From: Mesostigma viride | Taxonomy: Eukaryota > Streptophyta > Mesostigmatophyceae > Mesostigmatales > Mesostigmataceae | NCBI GenBank assembly: GCA_009746045.1 | Contig: RPFO01000310.1 | Coordinates: 1,000,234-1,064,233 of the forward strand | Reading direction: 5' to 3' | DNA length: 64,000 nucleotides | Shown here: one piece after another, positions 24,001-35,105 of the stretch | Layout: the number at the start of each line of letters is the position of its first letter | Numbering within the stretch: position 1 is the stretch's first letter | Translations under genes and position numbers: made by a program | The notes under the pieces: model-generated | The model's input: only the letters and a program-made list of their open reading frames with translations | What the model was told of the DNA's origin: nothing | Database searches by the model: none

Positions 24001-24537
24001 GCGTTGCAGTGGCTGCAGCGCTTCGTGCACGAGGCCTCAGAGACGTCCCTGCGCCTGTTCAGCATCTGTGCGCTGGGCGGCGCCAAGTCCTGGTGGTCGG
24101 GCATGTGTGCCGTGAAGAGGCTGGCCTCTGCCAGCAACGGGGGCCTGCCGGAGTTCTCCCGGGAGTCGGGCTCCCTGTACCTCCCTCTCCCCGGTAACGA
24201 CGGCTGCCCCTCGTACGAGGCGTTCAGCACGCGCATGTTTGCGGCGCTCAAGGTGCACGGGGAGTACGGCCAGCGCACCGAGGCGCAGCGTGCCCAGAAG
24301 ATGGGCATGGAGGAGATGCAGGGTGTGGTGCGGGCGATGGCGGGGCAGGTGAGGGCGGGGGGCTGGTACCGCTGCCCCAACGGCCACCTGTACTGCATCA
24401 CCGAGTGTGGCGGTGCCATGCAGGAGAGCACGTGTCCCACCTGCGGGAAAGGCATTGGCGGGAGCCAGCACCGGTTGAGGGGTGACAATGCGAATGCTCT
24501 GGACGTGGATGGGGCGCAGAGACCTGCATGGAACTGA
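21085..24537 (+). CDS. Gene A terminal exon: coiled coil - kinase - HECT-like - RZ finger
   Basis: This is 1150 codons plus TGA, numbered here from the first Ala after the acceptor. Residues about 60-370 are charged heptad-like coiled coil. The kinase spans about 400-660: Lys418 in WVVK, H512-R-D514 with N519 in HRDLKPEN, D532-F-G, and YAAPEVL. It looks catalytically complete, but the glycine loop is atypical. Residues about 735-1065 match HECT landmarks: RTVGKILAKAV (from 800), TDANKDLLVRKA (about 890), GFLCLDWEPLLGVLSPFDLM, and LPE...LYLP at 1021-1034. The usual catalytic Cys between those last two motifs is Glu1027. The C-terminus is an RZ finger, C1097-x3-H1101-x15-C1117-x2-C1120 followed by GKGIGGS. 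The Met 27 nt upstream of the acceptor is intronic and is not taken as a start. Confidence 0.9.
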   Translation, partial: AMKDAFAEIDWPACQLNPQPGLLSSLEGKVTIMQGTWTVAQLAHRMGVVVKGSALNAARLGTELRQEDQRSREQLAQAQAQEDVMHRKLAHLRRNSTDVAAARERDEAVQAYASSLQALRETLEKKAGLSEQRHKQQLALKETMGLFDSSQETLPASDAGKGPERDMESAGRLALEQLRAVVKDCADELMPASVATQKAMEHLQACLEKQESIAAKLRGRLDAAVQSGQRFAASVLSQLKGETPEEDGRHARKMSEVTSLREKEVRKMMALRESIPGTLSRLAAAQQESKLIQRQLRNTRHDILDAEDDGRTGQLQQLKEKERALLEQASKLAAEQATLSESLADAKLQQWYPDLLAQEERIKELHKFLPAGTTKDLMDNEWNLSKFRDSSGKPLISGSVVWRVRLMEDWNGRQWVVKAMGPGPELRREVNRLKALQHPLVIPLERVFIDNNVAYLQMPYYKNGNLRGWVDNIVGAQKGAASLTTQQGAQIWSTMKQVFQAVAFLHRKGIVHRDLKPENVLLQDDGQIALCDFGVSHDVLAHLQTTKATLAVGGYTACYAAPEVLAGKGVSASNPYAEDLWSLGVMLLELAGTRLSWNAMTSRLEDEQGRPINTADLLVGKSKCHRDLITLADSLLQKDPDARPSADAVLASEYFQQDPSASQVQQNRHLLLLTSHLAKLRQSPQGGGRPKTHVMKLDVHEGPGMVAPVLALFAREDVKPEETVVGEHAGVRIPLSEVLHNFFAAVVLPAAGLFEQGKGDGEDASGSGAASQVREGVAFLPTVCQARGAKATKTHRQRLRTVGKILAKAVLQCIHVPVQFCSALFCALVAKDDLTQYSTADCLEMLAEFDPTDARRMRVTLAMKHGDGESGITLGALMGDAGADETLMTDANKDLLVRKAIHHRLVLTRAAELAEVRAGFLCLDWEPLLGVLSPFDLMTLFFGTDYLDVSRVSQAFQLDTASWEGRKAQGQQALQWLQRFVHEASETSLRLFSICALGGAKSWWSGMCAVKRLASASNGGLPEFSRESGSLYLPLPGNDGCPSYEAFSTRMFAALKVHGEYGQRTEAQRAQKMGMEEMQGVVRAMAGQVRAGGWYRCPNGHLYCITECGGAMQESTCPTCGKGIGGSQHRLRGDNANALDVDGAQRPAWN

Positions 24538-26760
24538 GTGGGCGCTGCTAGTGCACGGCCTGCAGCCATTCCACTACTTGGGCTTTTGTGATAATGTCAT
24601 CGCCTCGTTCTACTTGGATTCGAATGGGCCTGGCATGCTTAGCTTGAGCTGCAAACAGCAGTGCACATGGGTTACAATGCAACGCGGACCATCCGCAGAG
24701 ACGGCCAGGTGCATCCTGCGCGAATTCGATGCGATGCTGAGCACACTGTTTGGTGTGGGCAGCTGATCTGCCGCAGTGCTGACAATGTTGGGGTGACATT
24801 TGCATGGTGCCAAGCTCTCCTCTTCCACGCATTCTTTGGTACAAAGCCAAGGGCTTGATCTGTCACACCTTATTTAGCCCTTCAAGTCTGCCTTGTAGAG
24901 CAGTGAACATTATTTGCCTAGTTTGTCCTAGTTCGCCTGCACAACCGGGATGTGGGTTAAGGTTTGGGGAGATCTGCTACTCTTTAACTCGGTTACGTGC
25001 ATGGGCGTTTGGAATGATATTGGCAACAGTTAGGTGCACACTACACACTTGCAGACGGGCATGTAGAGGTTTTGAAGGGTTGTAGCTAGCTAGTTATTAT
25101 CATACTGGTTGCCTCTTTGATACTGTTGCATGCTACTGAATGGCATGCGTGCCAATGCTGAGGGGTGTTTCATCGATAAGCTTGGGAAAGGATGGCAATG
25201 AAAGAAGATTTTCAATACAAAGTTTCAACAAATTATCAATGGCAACATGGGAGAAAAATCTTCTGATATAAAATGGAAAATACAAAAACAAAGCATGCAT
25301 GCATAATTTTAGTGACGAAAAGTGCGCAAATAGGCCATGGCTACATGATTCACGAAAAACCAATGCCATGCCTGCCTCTTCTGTTGTTTATTATATAAAG
25401 TTCCACCATGTGCAAGAATGAACAGGTTCATGGTGACAGGACACAACCTTGCCAACGGCCTGCCTGCAGTAGGCGTGGTGGGGTGCTGCCGTGTGGAGTT
25501 GTTGATGTGAGTTGAGCTGAGTTGAGTTTATTCCCGCGCCGGTGGTCCGACAGGGCTATTAATAGTGGATCCATAGGCTGGTCCGGCCTTATGGGGGTGG
25601 CAAAGAAGTGTGGAGTGTGCACCGACGTGGTCAACCCCTCACACAGCGTGCAGATGACAGCAACTAGGGGGGTGGGCATGCCAGCGCGGGCATCGAAGGA
25701 CAATCCACAGAGTGTCCCAGCGGTGGTTTGGCAGCGTTGAGGGCACAGCCAAGTATTATTGTTGCAGCCCGACATATAGCCCGCATAATAACGATAGGGA
25801 TTTGTGCGCGAACTTGCCTCTGTTTACCTACTCGAGAGATTACGGGGAACCGGATTTGTTTGCAATGGCATTTCATTTTGGGTTTTTGCCTCGAGCTTGG
25901 CGCTTTGAACCTGGACTGGTCCGGATCTGACTGGGAAACGCCAACAGAAGCACGCCAGCAGGTCGACCCCTTGTACTGTGTGCCGATGATAGCACTCAGG
26001 GAATGGGTACGCCAGCACGAGGGAGTACAGGCCACGGATATCAGGGAGTGTCCTAGCAGTGGTGGGCACAGCCAAGGATGATTGTTTCAGCCCACATAAC
26101 CTGCGAAAATTAAAAAGAGGGAACGCATGTTCGCCTGTGGTTACTAACACTACCTCAAGCACAGGCACCTGGCCTGCGCAGACAACGCGGGCGCGTCAGA
26201 TCGGTGAGCGCTGGCACCAAGCCCACCGAGCCCGGGCGCGTTATCTCTACCTGGTCTCCCCCTGGCTTCACGCGCCCAGGTCGTCACCATTGGACCTTCC
26301 AGGACAGGCTCCGTCGGGGCATGTGCTATCCCTGAGAAGACAGGCGCGTGCCCGGGGGCATGCACTCATCACGCATGACAGCGCTATCCCTGAGAAGACA
26401 GGCGCGTGCCCGGGGGCATGCACTCATCACGCATCTGGGGGCAGATGATCTGCAAAGATCGCTGGCAGAAGGTTGTGTTAGCCACAGTCCCCAAGTCCGT
26501 GGGGGAGCTGCGTGTGACGCGGATTGGCAAACAATGTGGGCCGTGGCACCTGCCCTTGTACCACTACATAGACCGTTTGACGCACGCTTTACCATCCATC
26601 CCACCCCACTCATGGAGGATTTATGCCCACGTGACGCAGTCATGTGTTTTGATTAGTTATTATATCATCAGCCAACATGTTCTACAAAGGTCTGAAACCC
26701 AGCTGGGCCCAGTACCCCAGCGTGTCGGATATCTTATTATTAGAAAGCGAAATAGAGGCA
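24538..26760. other. Downstream region of gene A (3' UTR and intergenic)
   Basis: It is related to 55451-57917. The start is presumably 3' UTR, but I see no clear poly(A) signal. It contains a diverged internal direct repeat (about 25720-25770 against 26055-26105, around CACAGCCAAG...CAGCCCRACATA). It also holds a perfect 58-bp tandem duplication (about 26327-26442, with GAGAAGACAGGCGCGTGCCC). No recognised gene. Confidence 0.6.
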
Positions 26761-27725
26761 TGCACACTTTCGTATCATGACACCACCAATGTCAGCCATG
26801 CACTAGAGGCCAGCTAGTTCGGGCGGTGCATGTAATGGAGACAAGAAAAGGTTACCAGCGACTGTCAGGCTTTCAACCCCGCAGTATCTGCTGAAGGCTT
26901 CGGCCATGCACTCATGCATTATGACACAATATGACCACACCATCAACGCTCTCATACCTGGCAGCCGCCCCAGACACCGCATGCCCAAAGGGACATGGGC
27001 TGGACACTCCCCACCCCCATGCCACCTGGCCACCCCACCCACCCAGGCAGCGTAGCCGAAGCTGCAGGCCACAGTGGGTAAAGAGGCACTGGGGAAAACC
27101 TTGCACGCACATGCCCACGCGAATACCATCTTGTATGCTTGCACATAGGACTGGGACGTACCGGGAAGGGAAGGCAGCGGACCAATCACACACCGGGTCG
27201 CCGGCCATGACTTCACCATTACTTCCTCGAGCTTGCTCGTGCTTCCCTGGTACGTGGTGCACCGCCCACCTCGTGCCGGACCAGCACCGCCTTCATCCAC
27301 AGTTCGGCCACTTTGATAGAGGCACAGAAGCGGCTTGTGTTCAACCCACTGGCCAGTATTCCGTATCTATCAGTCAATCGAGCCCTGACACTAACCCGCG
27401 TGGCTCCGGGGGCCAAGCCTTTCTCAGCAACCGGCAGGCGCTTACTTGGCTAGTCAGACGTCTTCCATTTGGTTGAAAACCACAACAACCCCATCCCCCC
27501 TCCTTTCTCCGAGGGTCATCCGTGCTGAGTCATCCCAGTCCATGTGGTGCAACCCAGGCCAGGATGAAGACCAAAAGTCTCCCTCTTCGCACCGTATGAC
27601 CTAGGGTTCCATTATGCGCAGCTGAGGTTGCTGTCACAGCTCCCAAACAGCTGGCCTCCTCTTTTCTGCGCAGCCCTGCTGAAGCAAGTGCATGGAATGT
27701 GTGGGGTACCGTGTGACCAGTTAAG
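26761..27725. repeat. Unit 2 leader module
   Basis: Second copy of the 1-992 module, beginning at the same TGCACACTTTCGTATCATGA. A run near 340-420 of unit 1 is shortened. No recognised gene; on the - strand a 165-codon frame (26803-27300) is open here but interrupted in unit 1. Confidence 0.8.
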
Positions 27726-27775
27726 ATGTTGGATGGAGCTGTAGTCGCGTGACTAACGGGCGAAGAATGCAACTA
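27726..27775. repeat. 88-bp minisatellite reduced to one partial copy
   Basis: A single diverged copy (ATGTTGGATGGAGCTGTAG, then GTGACTAACGGGCG) occupies the place of the long arrays in units 1 and 3. Confidence 0.85.
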
Positions 27776-28069
27776 TCTGTGGCACTTGCTTGAGGAGTGC
27801 CAAAAGAGCATGCGAGGACATGGGGACGAAGCAGTAGTGTTGAAGGGGGCGGCATGGGGGTGTGCATGTCGTGCTCAGGTGCAGAGGAAACAATAGCAAA
27901 GAAAAAACAAAGCAGTAAAAACGACAAAGCTTAAAGACCCTTCCCCAGAAATGGAGTCTCTTTTCTCAGCACCACAAATGGAAGGGGGTCATGCAGGGAA
28001 GGTTGGACCAGGTTAACTTCATCAACATTCCTGCCTCTGTACCCTTGCTAGGGGGAAAGGGGAAATCTC

Positions 28070-28339
28070 CAGGTTCAGGCCATAAGAAAGGGGATGTTGG
28101 CAAGCAGATGAATGCCACCGCAAGGGGACCAAACAAACTACCCGATGAAGCACACAGGTTCAGGCCATAAGAAAGGGGATGCTGGCAAGCAGATGAATGC
28201 CACCGCAAGGGGACCAAACAAACTACCCGATGAAGCACACAGGTTCAGGCCATAAGAAAGGGGGTGCTGGCAAGCAGATGAATGCCACCGCAAGGGGACC
28301 AAACTACCCGATGCAGGAAACAGGCAGGTTTGCTCATCT
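28070..28339. repeat. 85-bp repeat, about 3 copies (unit 2)
   Basis: Counterpart of 2341-2611. The last copy has a small deletion (GACCAAACTACCCGATGCAG). Confidence 0.85.
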
Positions 28340-29182
28340 AAGCAGCCTAGCCCTCAGCGGTACCTGATCCCGTCGCTGGCGAACCAAGGCATGATGCAAT
28401 ATGTTTGGAACCCATCGAAGCAGCCTGGCCCTCAGCGGTACCTGATCCCATCGCTGGCTCACCAAGGCATGCTGCAGTATGTTTGGAACCCATCGAAGCA
28501 GCCTGGCCCTCAGCGGTACCTGATCCCGTCGCTGGCTAACCAAGGCATGCTGCAATACGTTTGGAACCCATCGAAGCAGCCTAGCCCTCAGCGGTACCTG
28601 ATCCCGTCGCTGGCTCACCAAGGCATGCTGCAATACGTTTGGAACCCGTCGAAGCAGCCTGGCCCTCAGTGGTACCTGATCCCGTCGCTGGCTCACCAAG
28701 GCATGCTGCAATACGTTTGGAACCCATCGAAGCAGCCTGGCCCTCAGCGGTACCTGCTCCCGTCGCTGGCTCACCAAGGCATGCTGCAATACGTTTGGAA
28801 CCCATCGAAGCAGCCTGGCCCTCAGCGGTACCTGATCCCGTCGCTGGCTCACCAACGCATGCTGCAATACGTTTGGAACCCATCGAAGCAGCCTAGCCCT
28901 CAGCGGTACCTGATCCCGTCGCTGGCTCACCAAGGCATGCTGCAATACGTTTGGAACCCATCGAAGCAGCCTAGCCCTCAGCGGTACCTGATCCCGTCGC
29001 TGGCTCACCAAGGCATGCAGCAATACGTTTGGAACCCATCGAAGCAGCCTGGCCCTCAGCGGTACCTGATCCCGTCGCTGGCTCACCAAGGCATGCTGCA
29101 ATACGTTTGGAACCCATCGAAGCAGCCTGGCCCTCAGCGGTACCTGATCCCGTCGCTGGCTAACCAAGGCATGCTGCAATAG
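28340..29182. repeat. 78-bp minisatellite, about 10.8 copies
   Basis: Same unit as 2619-2914. It is open in at least two + frames (one 263 codons) and one - frame (281 codons), as expected for a 3n period. The tract ends at a stop soon after the last copy in both units. Confidence 0.93.
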
Positions 29183-31196
29183 TTTTAGAAGCCGGGCCCT
29201 GCATGGATTGGGGAGGTGTCAAGGAGGAAGGTCAGGGGGGAAAATCAAGGGGCGCAAAGACCGCTGGTAAGTCAGAGTGTCATAATGCTGGTGCAATGCC
29301 GCACATCGCAACATCATCTCTCCTGCATGGCGAGGCAGCGTTCGTGCTTGCCTGTCCTTAGACTGACACGACGGGAAAACATGACACTCAAATTGCTCAG
29401 TTAAGCATAGCCAAAAACGAAATAATCGCACTTTCTCGGAATGGTCTACCAGCCTACCGCACCTTGAAAGATCGGCGCCCGTGTCAGTAGACCAACTTGA
29501 AATGGCGTAATCTAGAACACTGGCTTACCGTGCAAATTTGCGGACAGGACACCATTTATGCAGGTGCCATCACGATAGCATATGCAAGCTTGCCGGGATG
29601 ATAAACCTCCAACAGCGACGAGACCGTGACTTGCCATGAAGGTATTGCCCGTCACGAGTTCCACAGAGAAACAAATATTTAGTGCCAACAGCAACGCGCA
29701 GCTCGGAATTTGTAATCGGCGTCCTGTGATGCAGGATAGTTATACACGCGATAGGCATGAACGATGTGACAGACCGGGCAAACCGCAAACCCTGCCTGTG
29801 CTCTGGCCGCAATCTCATCCCATGATGACTAGAGCTATGAATGATCTCATACGGCGGGCAGAGAACAGCGAAGGGCAACGTACAACTTCCACTTAAAGAG
29901 TAGCCCACCCACGGTCGACTATGAAGTTCTCGCCAGCAAAGCATATGGATTGATTTGTCGGAAGGCTTCATGCCTACAACCTGCGGGACCGTCAGGAGGA
30001 TATGGTGGGTTGGATCCTCTACGCTTCCACAGCAGCCTCTTTTGCGTGAGAGGCTTTTTGAAACCGCCAGCGGACATGATGTTACCGGAAATCTTAGCCT
30101 GCCATTTTTTCCCCGTTGGATTTGTGTTACTTGCGTATATGTACTGCATGAATGCACATTCGACGTGCATGCCACGCCAAGATTTCTGGTTTTGCGCCAA
30201 GTCACGTGCACGCCAGTGACGCCACAGCAGGCCACACGGTCCAAGGCGCTGCCAGCAAAGATCACCGTACAACTTTATCCGAAGGCAGCAGAATTATTCG
30301 CGCGGAAAGGTTAGTACGCAAAGTACATACACGTGGCCTAGCTGGCGGACCGTAATGTAAAGCAAATTACTTCGCGCTGGGGATGCCAAGAAAACGAAAA
30401 GACCATTTTTTTGTGCAAGTGTTTCATATAAACCGTTCCCCCCGGTCCCTTTCTCGGACTTCTCGTTGTCTACAATCTATCTAGTTGAACAATTCAAGTC
30501 GAACGGAGCACGGGGCCCAGCCTTAAGGGCCGGAGGATAGCGTGTTGTAGCTGTTTCTGGTACCAGAATGGTGAAGAGGTGGTGTGGATACTTGTGCTAG
30601 TCAGACTGTTCCCGCCCCTCTAAACACGAGATAAAACATCTGTGAGCAGATGAAGGGCTGCAAAGTTTTGCAATTCCATGCATCGCATCGGCGAATAGCG
30701 AGGCGCGAGTAAGGCGGAACGAGAAGGCTGCCAGTATTCGTGCACTGCCGTCGGCTTTCCACCGCATTCTCGTCTTTCAACAATGGTAAGAGATTGCGAG
30801 ATTGGCTGGCGCATGCATAATAATTCCCCCCTCTGCACCTTGCAAATCTGGCATGCTGTACTGGAAAATGCTCACCCTGTCGGTACCGCATCCAAGCAAG
30901 CATGAGGTGCCTTGAGTTACTACCTTGGGTGCCTTGAGTTTCCTTCACTGCCTATTGCTTTTACTTAATCCTTGTTAGGATTTGGACGTTGCTCAAGAGT
31001 GATCGCGCATATCCATGCCCTTAAACTAGAGTCCCAGTCGTCCTTACCTGACTATCTTTTCTTCTTGGTTGTATTTAGCAACAAATCAAGGGACAACAGG
31101 CACCCCTCGGTGATTGGGAGGTGGCGTTTGTGGATTAAGCGTATGTCAGGGATGGCTTTGGGCTATTGCAGGGAGCTAAACATCTCAGAGGTGCAA
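29183..31196. promoter_or_regulatory. Unassigned region upstream of gene B
   Basis: Diverged counterpart of 2915-5070. No recognised gene. The stretch just before the 82-bp array (ATGTCAGGGATG...) is conserved in both units, but it is open only in unit 2 and stops after seven codons in unit 1, so I do not call it a first exon. The gene B promoter and first exon(s) are expected here. Confidence 0.35.
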
Positions 31197-31858
31197 GCTA
31201 AGGGCAAGCATGGACCAGCGAATGGGGTGCACGTGTGTCTCATCGCTTGCTTGGCCAGCATGCCTGGTTCCTGTGGATGCTGAGGGCAAGCATGGACCAG
31301 CGCATGGGGTGCATGTGTGTCTCATCGCTTGCTTGGCCAGCATGCCTAGTTCCTGTGGATGCTGAGGGCAAGCATGGACCAGCGCACGGGGTGCACGTGT
31401 GTCTCATCGCTTGCTTGGCCAGCATGCCTGGTTCCTGCGGATGCTGAGGGCAAGCATGAACCAGCGCATGGGGTGCGCGTGTGTCTCATCGCTTGCTTGG
31501 CCAGCATGCCTGGTACCTGGGGATGCTGAGGGCAAGCATGGACCAGCGAATGTGTTGCACGTGTGTCTCATCGCTTGCTTGGCCAGCATGCCTGGTTCCT
31601 GCGGATGCTGAGGGCAAGCATGGACCAGCGCATGGGGTGCGCGTGTGTCTCATCGCTTGCTTGGCCAGCATGCCTGGTTCCTGTGGATGCTGAGGGCAAG
31701 CATGGACCAGCGCATGGGGTGCACGTGTGTCTCATCGCTTGCTTGGCCAGCATGCGTGGTTCCTGCGGATGCTGAGGGCAAGCATGGACCAGCGCATGTG
31801 CTGCACGTGTGTCTCATCGCTTGCTTCGCCAGCATGCCTGGTTCAAGTGACTGCTGAT
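31197..31858. repeat. 82-bp minisatellite, 8 copies
   Basis: Same unit as 5071-8376, with five times fewer copies. Some copies carry GCGGATGCTGAGGG or ACCTGGGGATGC variants. It also ends just before the first recognised ANK exon. Confidence 0.93.
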
Positions 31859-31914
31859 GTACCTGTGTGCATGCTGCGGGTTTGTCTTGGGATTCCTCTG
31901 GCTGCTGCGTTCAG

Positions 31915-32010
31915 GCCGACAACCCGCTGCACAAGGCAATACAAGAAGGCTGTCTAGAAGATGTACAGCAGCTGATCTCAACTGGTGCAGACGTTGAGGT
32001 CAAGAACGAG
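31915..32010 (+). CDS. Gene B exon 1, ANK repeat
   Basis: The exon lies between TGCTGCGTTCAG and GTCAGT, 32 codons, phase 0. It begins ADNPLHKAIQEGCLEDVQQL and ends EVKNE. It is the counterpart of gene A exon 1 but keeps the normal second helix. Confidence 0.8.
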
Positions 32011-32616
32011 GTCAGTGGAGGTTCTACCCTGGAAGACAAAATGGAAAATCTTTTTTTTCCATGGTCACACAAATTTGAAGCCCACGTGTGCGATGCCCAC
32101 ATGTGTTGCGCAGAGCCTCATGAGCTTTGTTGCGCAGCCACTTCTCCCACTTGTCACTGGTGGAGTACAGCTAGGTTGCGCAATGCCTATGGTACTTGAT
32201 GACAGTGGACGACTGCTGGACGGCAACTGAATTCCAGTCTTTTTGTGTCAAAAGCAAATGTAAAGCTTCTTTATGTGGAACTCGATTTTCGCCAACTTCC
32301 ACGCAGAACTACTTCAGCTTTAGATCGGTCGTCCAGGAGATGCAAGTGCGCTAATTCTGGCGACCTGCTAAGTTTCTTGTCTTCTGGAAAATAGGAACCT
32401 ACGGCGGCTTAAGGTGCCTACGGTCTGATGTGCGCCGCCTGGGTCGAAGCAGGTCGAATACCAGCTATTAGCACTCCCGTACACCTGAGCTGTGAGGTTA
32501 CAGGCAGTACGGACAAGTGTGCCTCGGTTGCTGTGGGGAGTGACATGTCACTGTGCGCTTTCTGGGCCTTGCACGAGTGGGATTGGATGGTTGCTAACTG
32601 TGGCTGCTGCATTCAG

Positions 32617-32715
32617 GTTGGGAGGACCCCCCTGCATTGTGCATCATCGGAAGGGCATCTGAGCATCGTCCAGAATCTTGTCACAAGCGGCGCGGCTGTG
32701 GACTCTAAGAATAAG
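32617..32715 (+). CDS. Gene B exon 2, ANK repeat
   Basis: 99 nt, phase 0-0, GCTGCATTCAG|...|GTCAGT. Diverged framework: V1, R3, C8, S11-E12, SIVQNLVTSGAAV and S30-K-N-K33. This is an older repeat outside the amplified block. Confidence 0.85.
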
Positions 32716-33725
32716 GTCAGTGATGGTTTCTGCCCGTGAGAAAAGGGGCACGCGCTCTTTTTTAGTTACCGCGTACCTATTTACGATCATGTAGCTGTTG
32801 TACTGTCCAACGGCCACGTGCGATACAGTGTGATAGGGCGACAGGTTTTGCCTGGCTGTCTAGTTTGTCCCTGGCTGTGTGCCCCTGAGAACGACATGTT
32901 AAAGACCTTTCCTGTCGAGGTTCGACATTAAGCAAGTTGCCGGCATATGCCACTGTTTGTGGCCAGAGAAACACGTTGGACCCAAGAGGAAGACAGGATG
33001 AGGGAAAAGGATGCGCAGAAGCGGCTGCGGCAACAGGGAAGGTGGTTTTCCTCAACTGTGACAATGTGCCAACGAAAATGTGCAATTGGCCATGTCATCT
33101 GGCGATGCATGATAGAATACTACTACAATGTAATCCCTAGTTGTTATGTCCCCCGGTTCTCGCCTTCAGTCATGCTTGAGAAGCAAGACCTGGGCGGGAC
33201 TTCGTATCCGGCCCTATATGCATACCGCTCTCTATGCCGCGTGTCATTCTGTGGGGCATTCTCTCATAGCCATGGACGCACATGCATATTCCTGATCTCC
33301 TGCAAAGTTTCTTTCTCGAATTGTAAAAATATCTATGTTACTCAGTGGGCCATTCTCCTGTAAACAATCTCTGAATTGCCAGCCTTTCCTATCGTTTGGC
33401 ATGGCAGATAAACGCCGCTAGGATGGTTCCATCCACCTCTCCACTGCCCCGGGGCCAGGTATCACAGCCAGCTCTTGGCAGGTTTTGGGTGATGGTTATG
33501 AACATGAGGGGGAACAGGCCGTCATGGCCTTCACGAGCCGGAGTCAGTTTGTCAGGGCCGTAGCGATGGCAGTGGTGTGGTGGTGTCATTGGGCGGCCTG
33601 ATCCTCATCAGTGTACAAGCACAGATAGAAACACGAATACATTTTTGGTATTGCTGAAATGTTTGCGCCACGTCTGTTGATGACTCGGTTGTCATGGGAC
33701 TTCAAATGGTGGTTGCTGGATCCAG
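32716..33725. other. Gene B intron 2 (1.0 kb)
   Basis: No separate gene. It contains the GTGGCCAGAGAAACAC...GACAGGATGAGG block shared with other long introns (about 12110, 15190, 37310 and 37720). It also contains a CCACTGCCCCGGGGCCAGGTATCACAGCC-type block, the precursor position of the GGGGCC arrays further along the gene. Confidence 0.6.
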
Positions 33726-33824
33726 TATTTGAGTACCCCACTGCTTTTGGCGTCAAGCAATGGCCATCTGGACGTCGTCCAGCATCTCATCGCCAGCGGC
33801 GCGGATGTGAATGCCAAGAATGAG
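33726..33824 (+). CDS. Gene B exon 3, ANK repeat
   Basis: 99 nt, phase 0-0, GGATCCAG|...|GTCAGT. The conserved PLH is changed to PLL and Gly2 to Leu (YLSTPLLLASSNGHLDVVQH). Ends K31-N-E33. Confidence 0.85.
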
Positions 33825-35105
33825 GTCAGTTTCTGGTTTCCTGCGAGTGGGCAGAGCAGATGTGCTGTAATTTATAATGGTTGCGGTGCGGGAAGTGGAC
33901 CGTAGGTCACCTCCCACCCTGCCCAGGGGGCATGGCATAATCATATGTGCTCGTGAAAGATCGTAAGAAAGGTCTCATCAAGAGAATGTAGAACTATAGA
34001 AGCGTGAATACGCCACACAATGCAGAATCTGATTCTGAGAGCTAGCTGTAGCAAGTTGTAGCAGCTAAAAGTAAATTTGTATTCCAAAGGGAGGCCTGGC
34101 TTGTTTTTCTTCCAGGTTTTTCTTTATGAAAGGTGCGTTGCGCCAGCATGAAAGGAATGGACTGTTTTGAAGGCTGTCATGTTTGCATGTGGCTGCTCTT
34201 ATGCTCAAGTTAGCCTCAAAATTCATGACAAGCCACCAGTAAAAATCAAGGCAGCTGCAGGGCCTAATTTGCTGACGGCGTTCTAGTTGTCCGCAATAAT
34301 TCACCTTTTAAAACTTTGTTGTGGCCATAGCTAGATTGGGAAGTTGGACACCTCATTCGGCTCCATTGAGTTTGGCTTCTTGGCCAGGCTCACGTTTGGC
34401 AGAGCGCGCCAGTTGGCACCGGGTACCATAGGTCTCCTGCGGTCCACCTTGATGGCAAGAAATTACGAACTGCTGGGCCCTGTCATCTTGCCAGGGCTGG
34501 TGCTATTCTTAATTCTGCAGCTAAACCCCTGTCCCTGATGTCTTCTGGTCTCGTCACTTTTTCTCTGTGGACTTTGTAAGCATTAGCTTGGCGATATTTT
34601 GTAATTGGCTCTATGTGTGTCTCGCTCTCCCTCTACAGAGTGTTGTTGTGTGGAAGTTTCCAGCTGCAGAATTGCACAAACCCGACCTCCTGCAAAGCTT
34701 TTATCTCAGATTGTGGAAAGGTGCTGCTCATCAAACCATTCTTCTGTGGTCTCTGCATGCATCACCGGCCTTTCCTGTGGTTCGGTGTGGCAGGAAGTAT
34801 TGTGGCTCTATCCTCCGTGGGTCAGGTGTCCTGGAGCCAGTTATCACATCCAGATCTCGTCAGCTTGTGGGTGGTTGTTGTGAGAATGAAGGGGGAGGCA
34901 TTGCTTTTTGCACCAGCTTGGATTTCAGTTTGTCAAGACTGTGGCAATGGTATAGATTAGGGACTGCTGTGCATGGTGGCGTTTGGTGTGCAGCCCTCAT
35001 CGCCGCTCAACCATGCTTTTTTTGTGTGCATGCTGACATTCTCGTACCATTTGTGATTGTTGCACTCCCTGGCTCACCACGAGGCTTGTTGGCTGTTGTA
35101 CTCAG
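33825..35105. other. Gene B intron 3 (1.28 kb)
   Basis: Long intron of mixed composition; no gene recognised. A GACCTCCTGCAAAGCTTTTA block near 34695 is related to the 'fused' introns at 44570, 46190 and 48360. Confidence 0.55.

Larger units (their letters stand above)
8446..24537 (+). other. Gene A: ANK array - coiled coil - kinase - HECT-like - RZ
   Basis: This is a spliced gene model built from seven ANK-type exons (8446-8559, 11817-11912, 12863-12961, 13464-13562, 14119-14217, 14742-14840, 19243-19416) and one terminal exon (21085-24537). All junctions are AG|...|GT and all are phase 0, so the exons join without a frameshift into at least 1410 codons. ANK repeats bind proteins. The kinase would phosphorylate Ser/Thr residues. 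The HECT-like and RZ parts point to ubiquitin-linked signalling. The 5' end is missing. Gene B at 31915-55450 is its tandem paralogue, with many more ANK exons. A role as an immune or recognition sensor is inference from the architecture and the variable array; no signal peptide or membrane segment is visible in the known exons. Confidence 0.75.

Noticed and set aside
30972-31283. 103-codon frame before the 82-bp array as first exon of gene B
   Set aside because: The counterpart in unit 1 has a stop after seven codons of the shared part, and the frame runs into the minisatellite.
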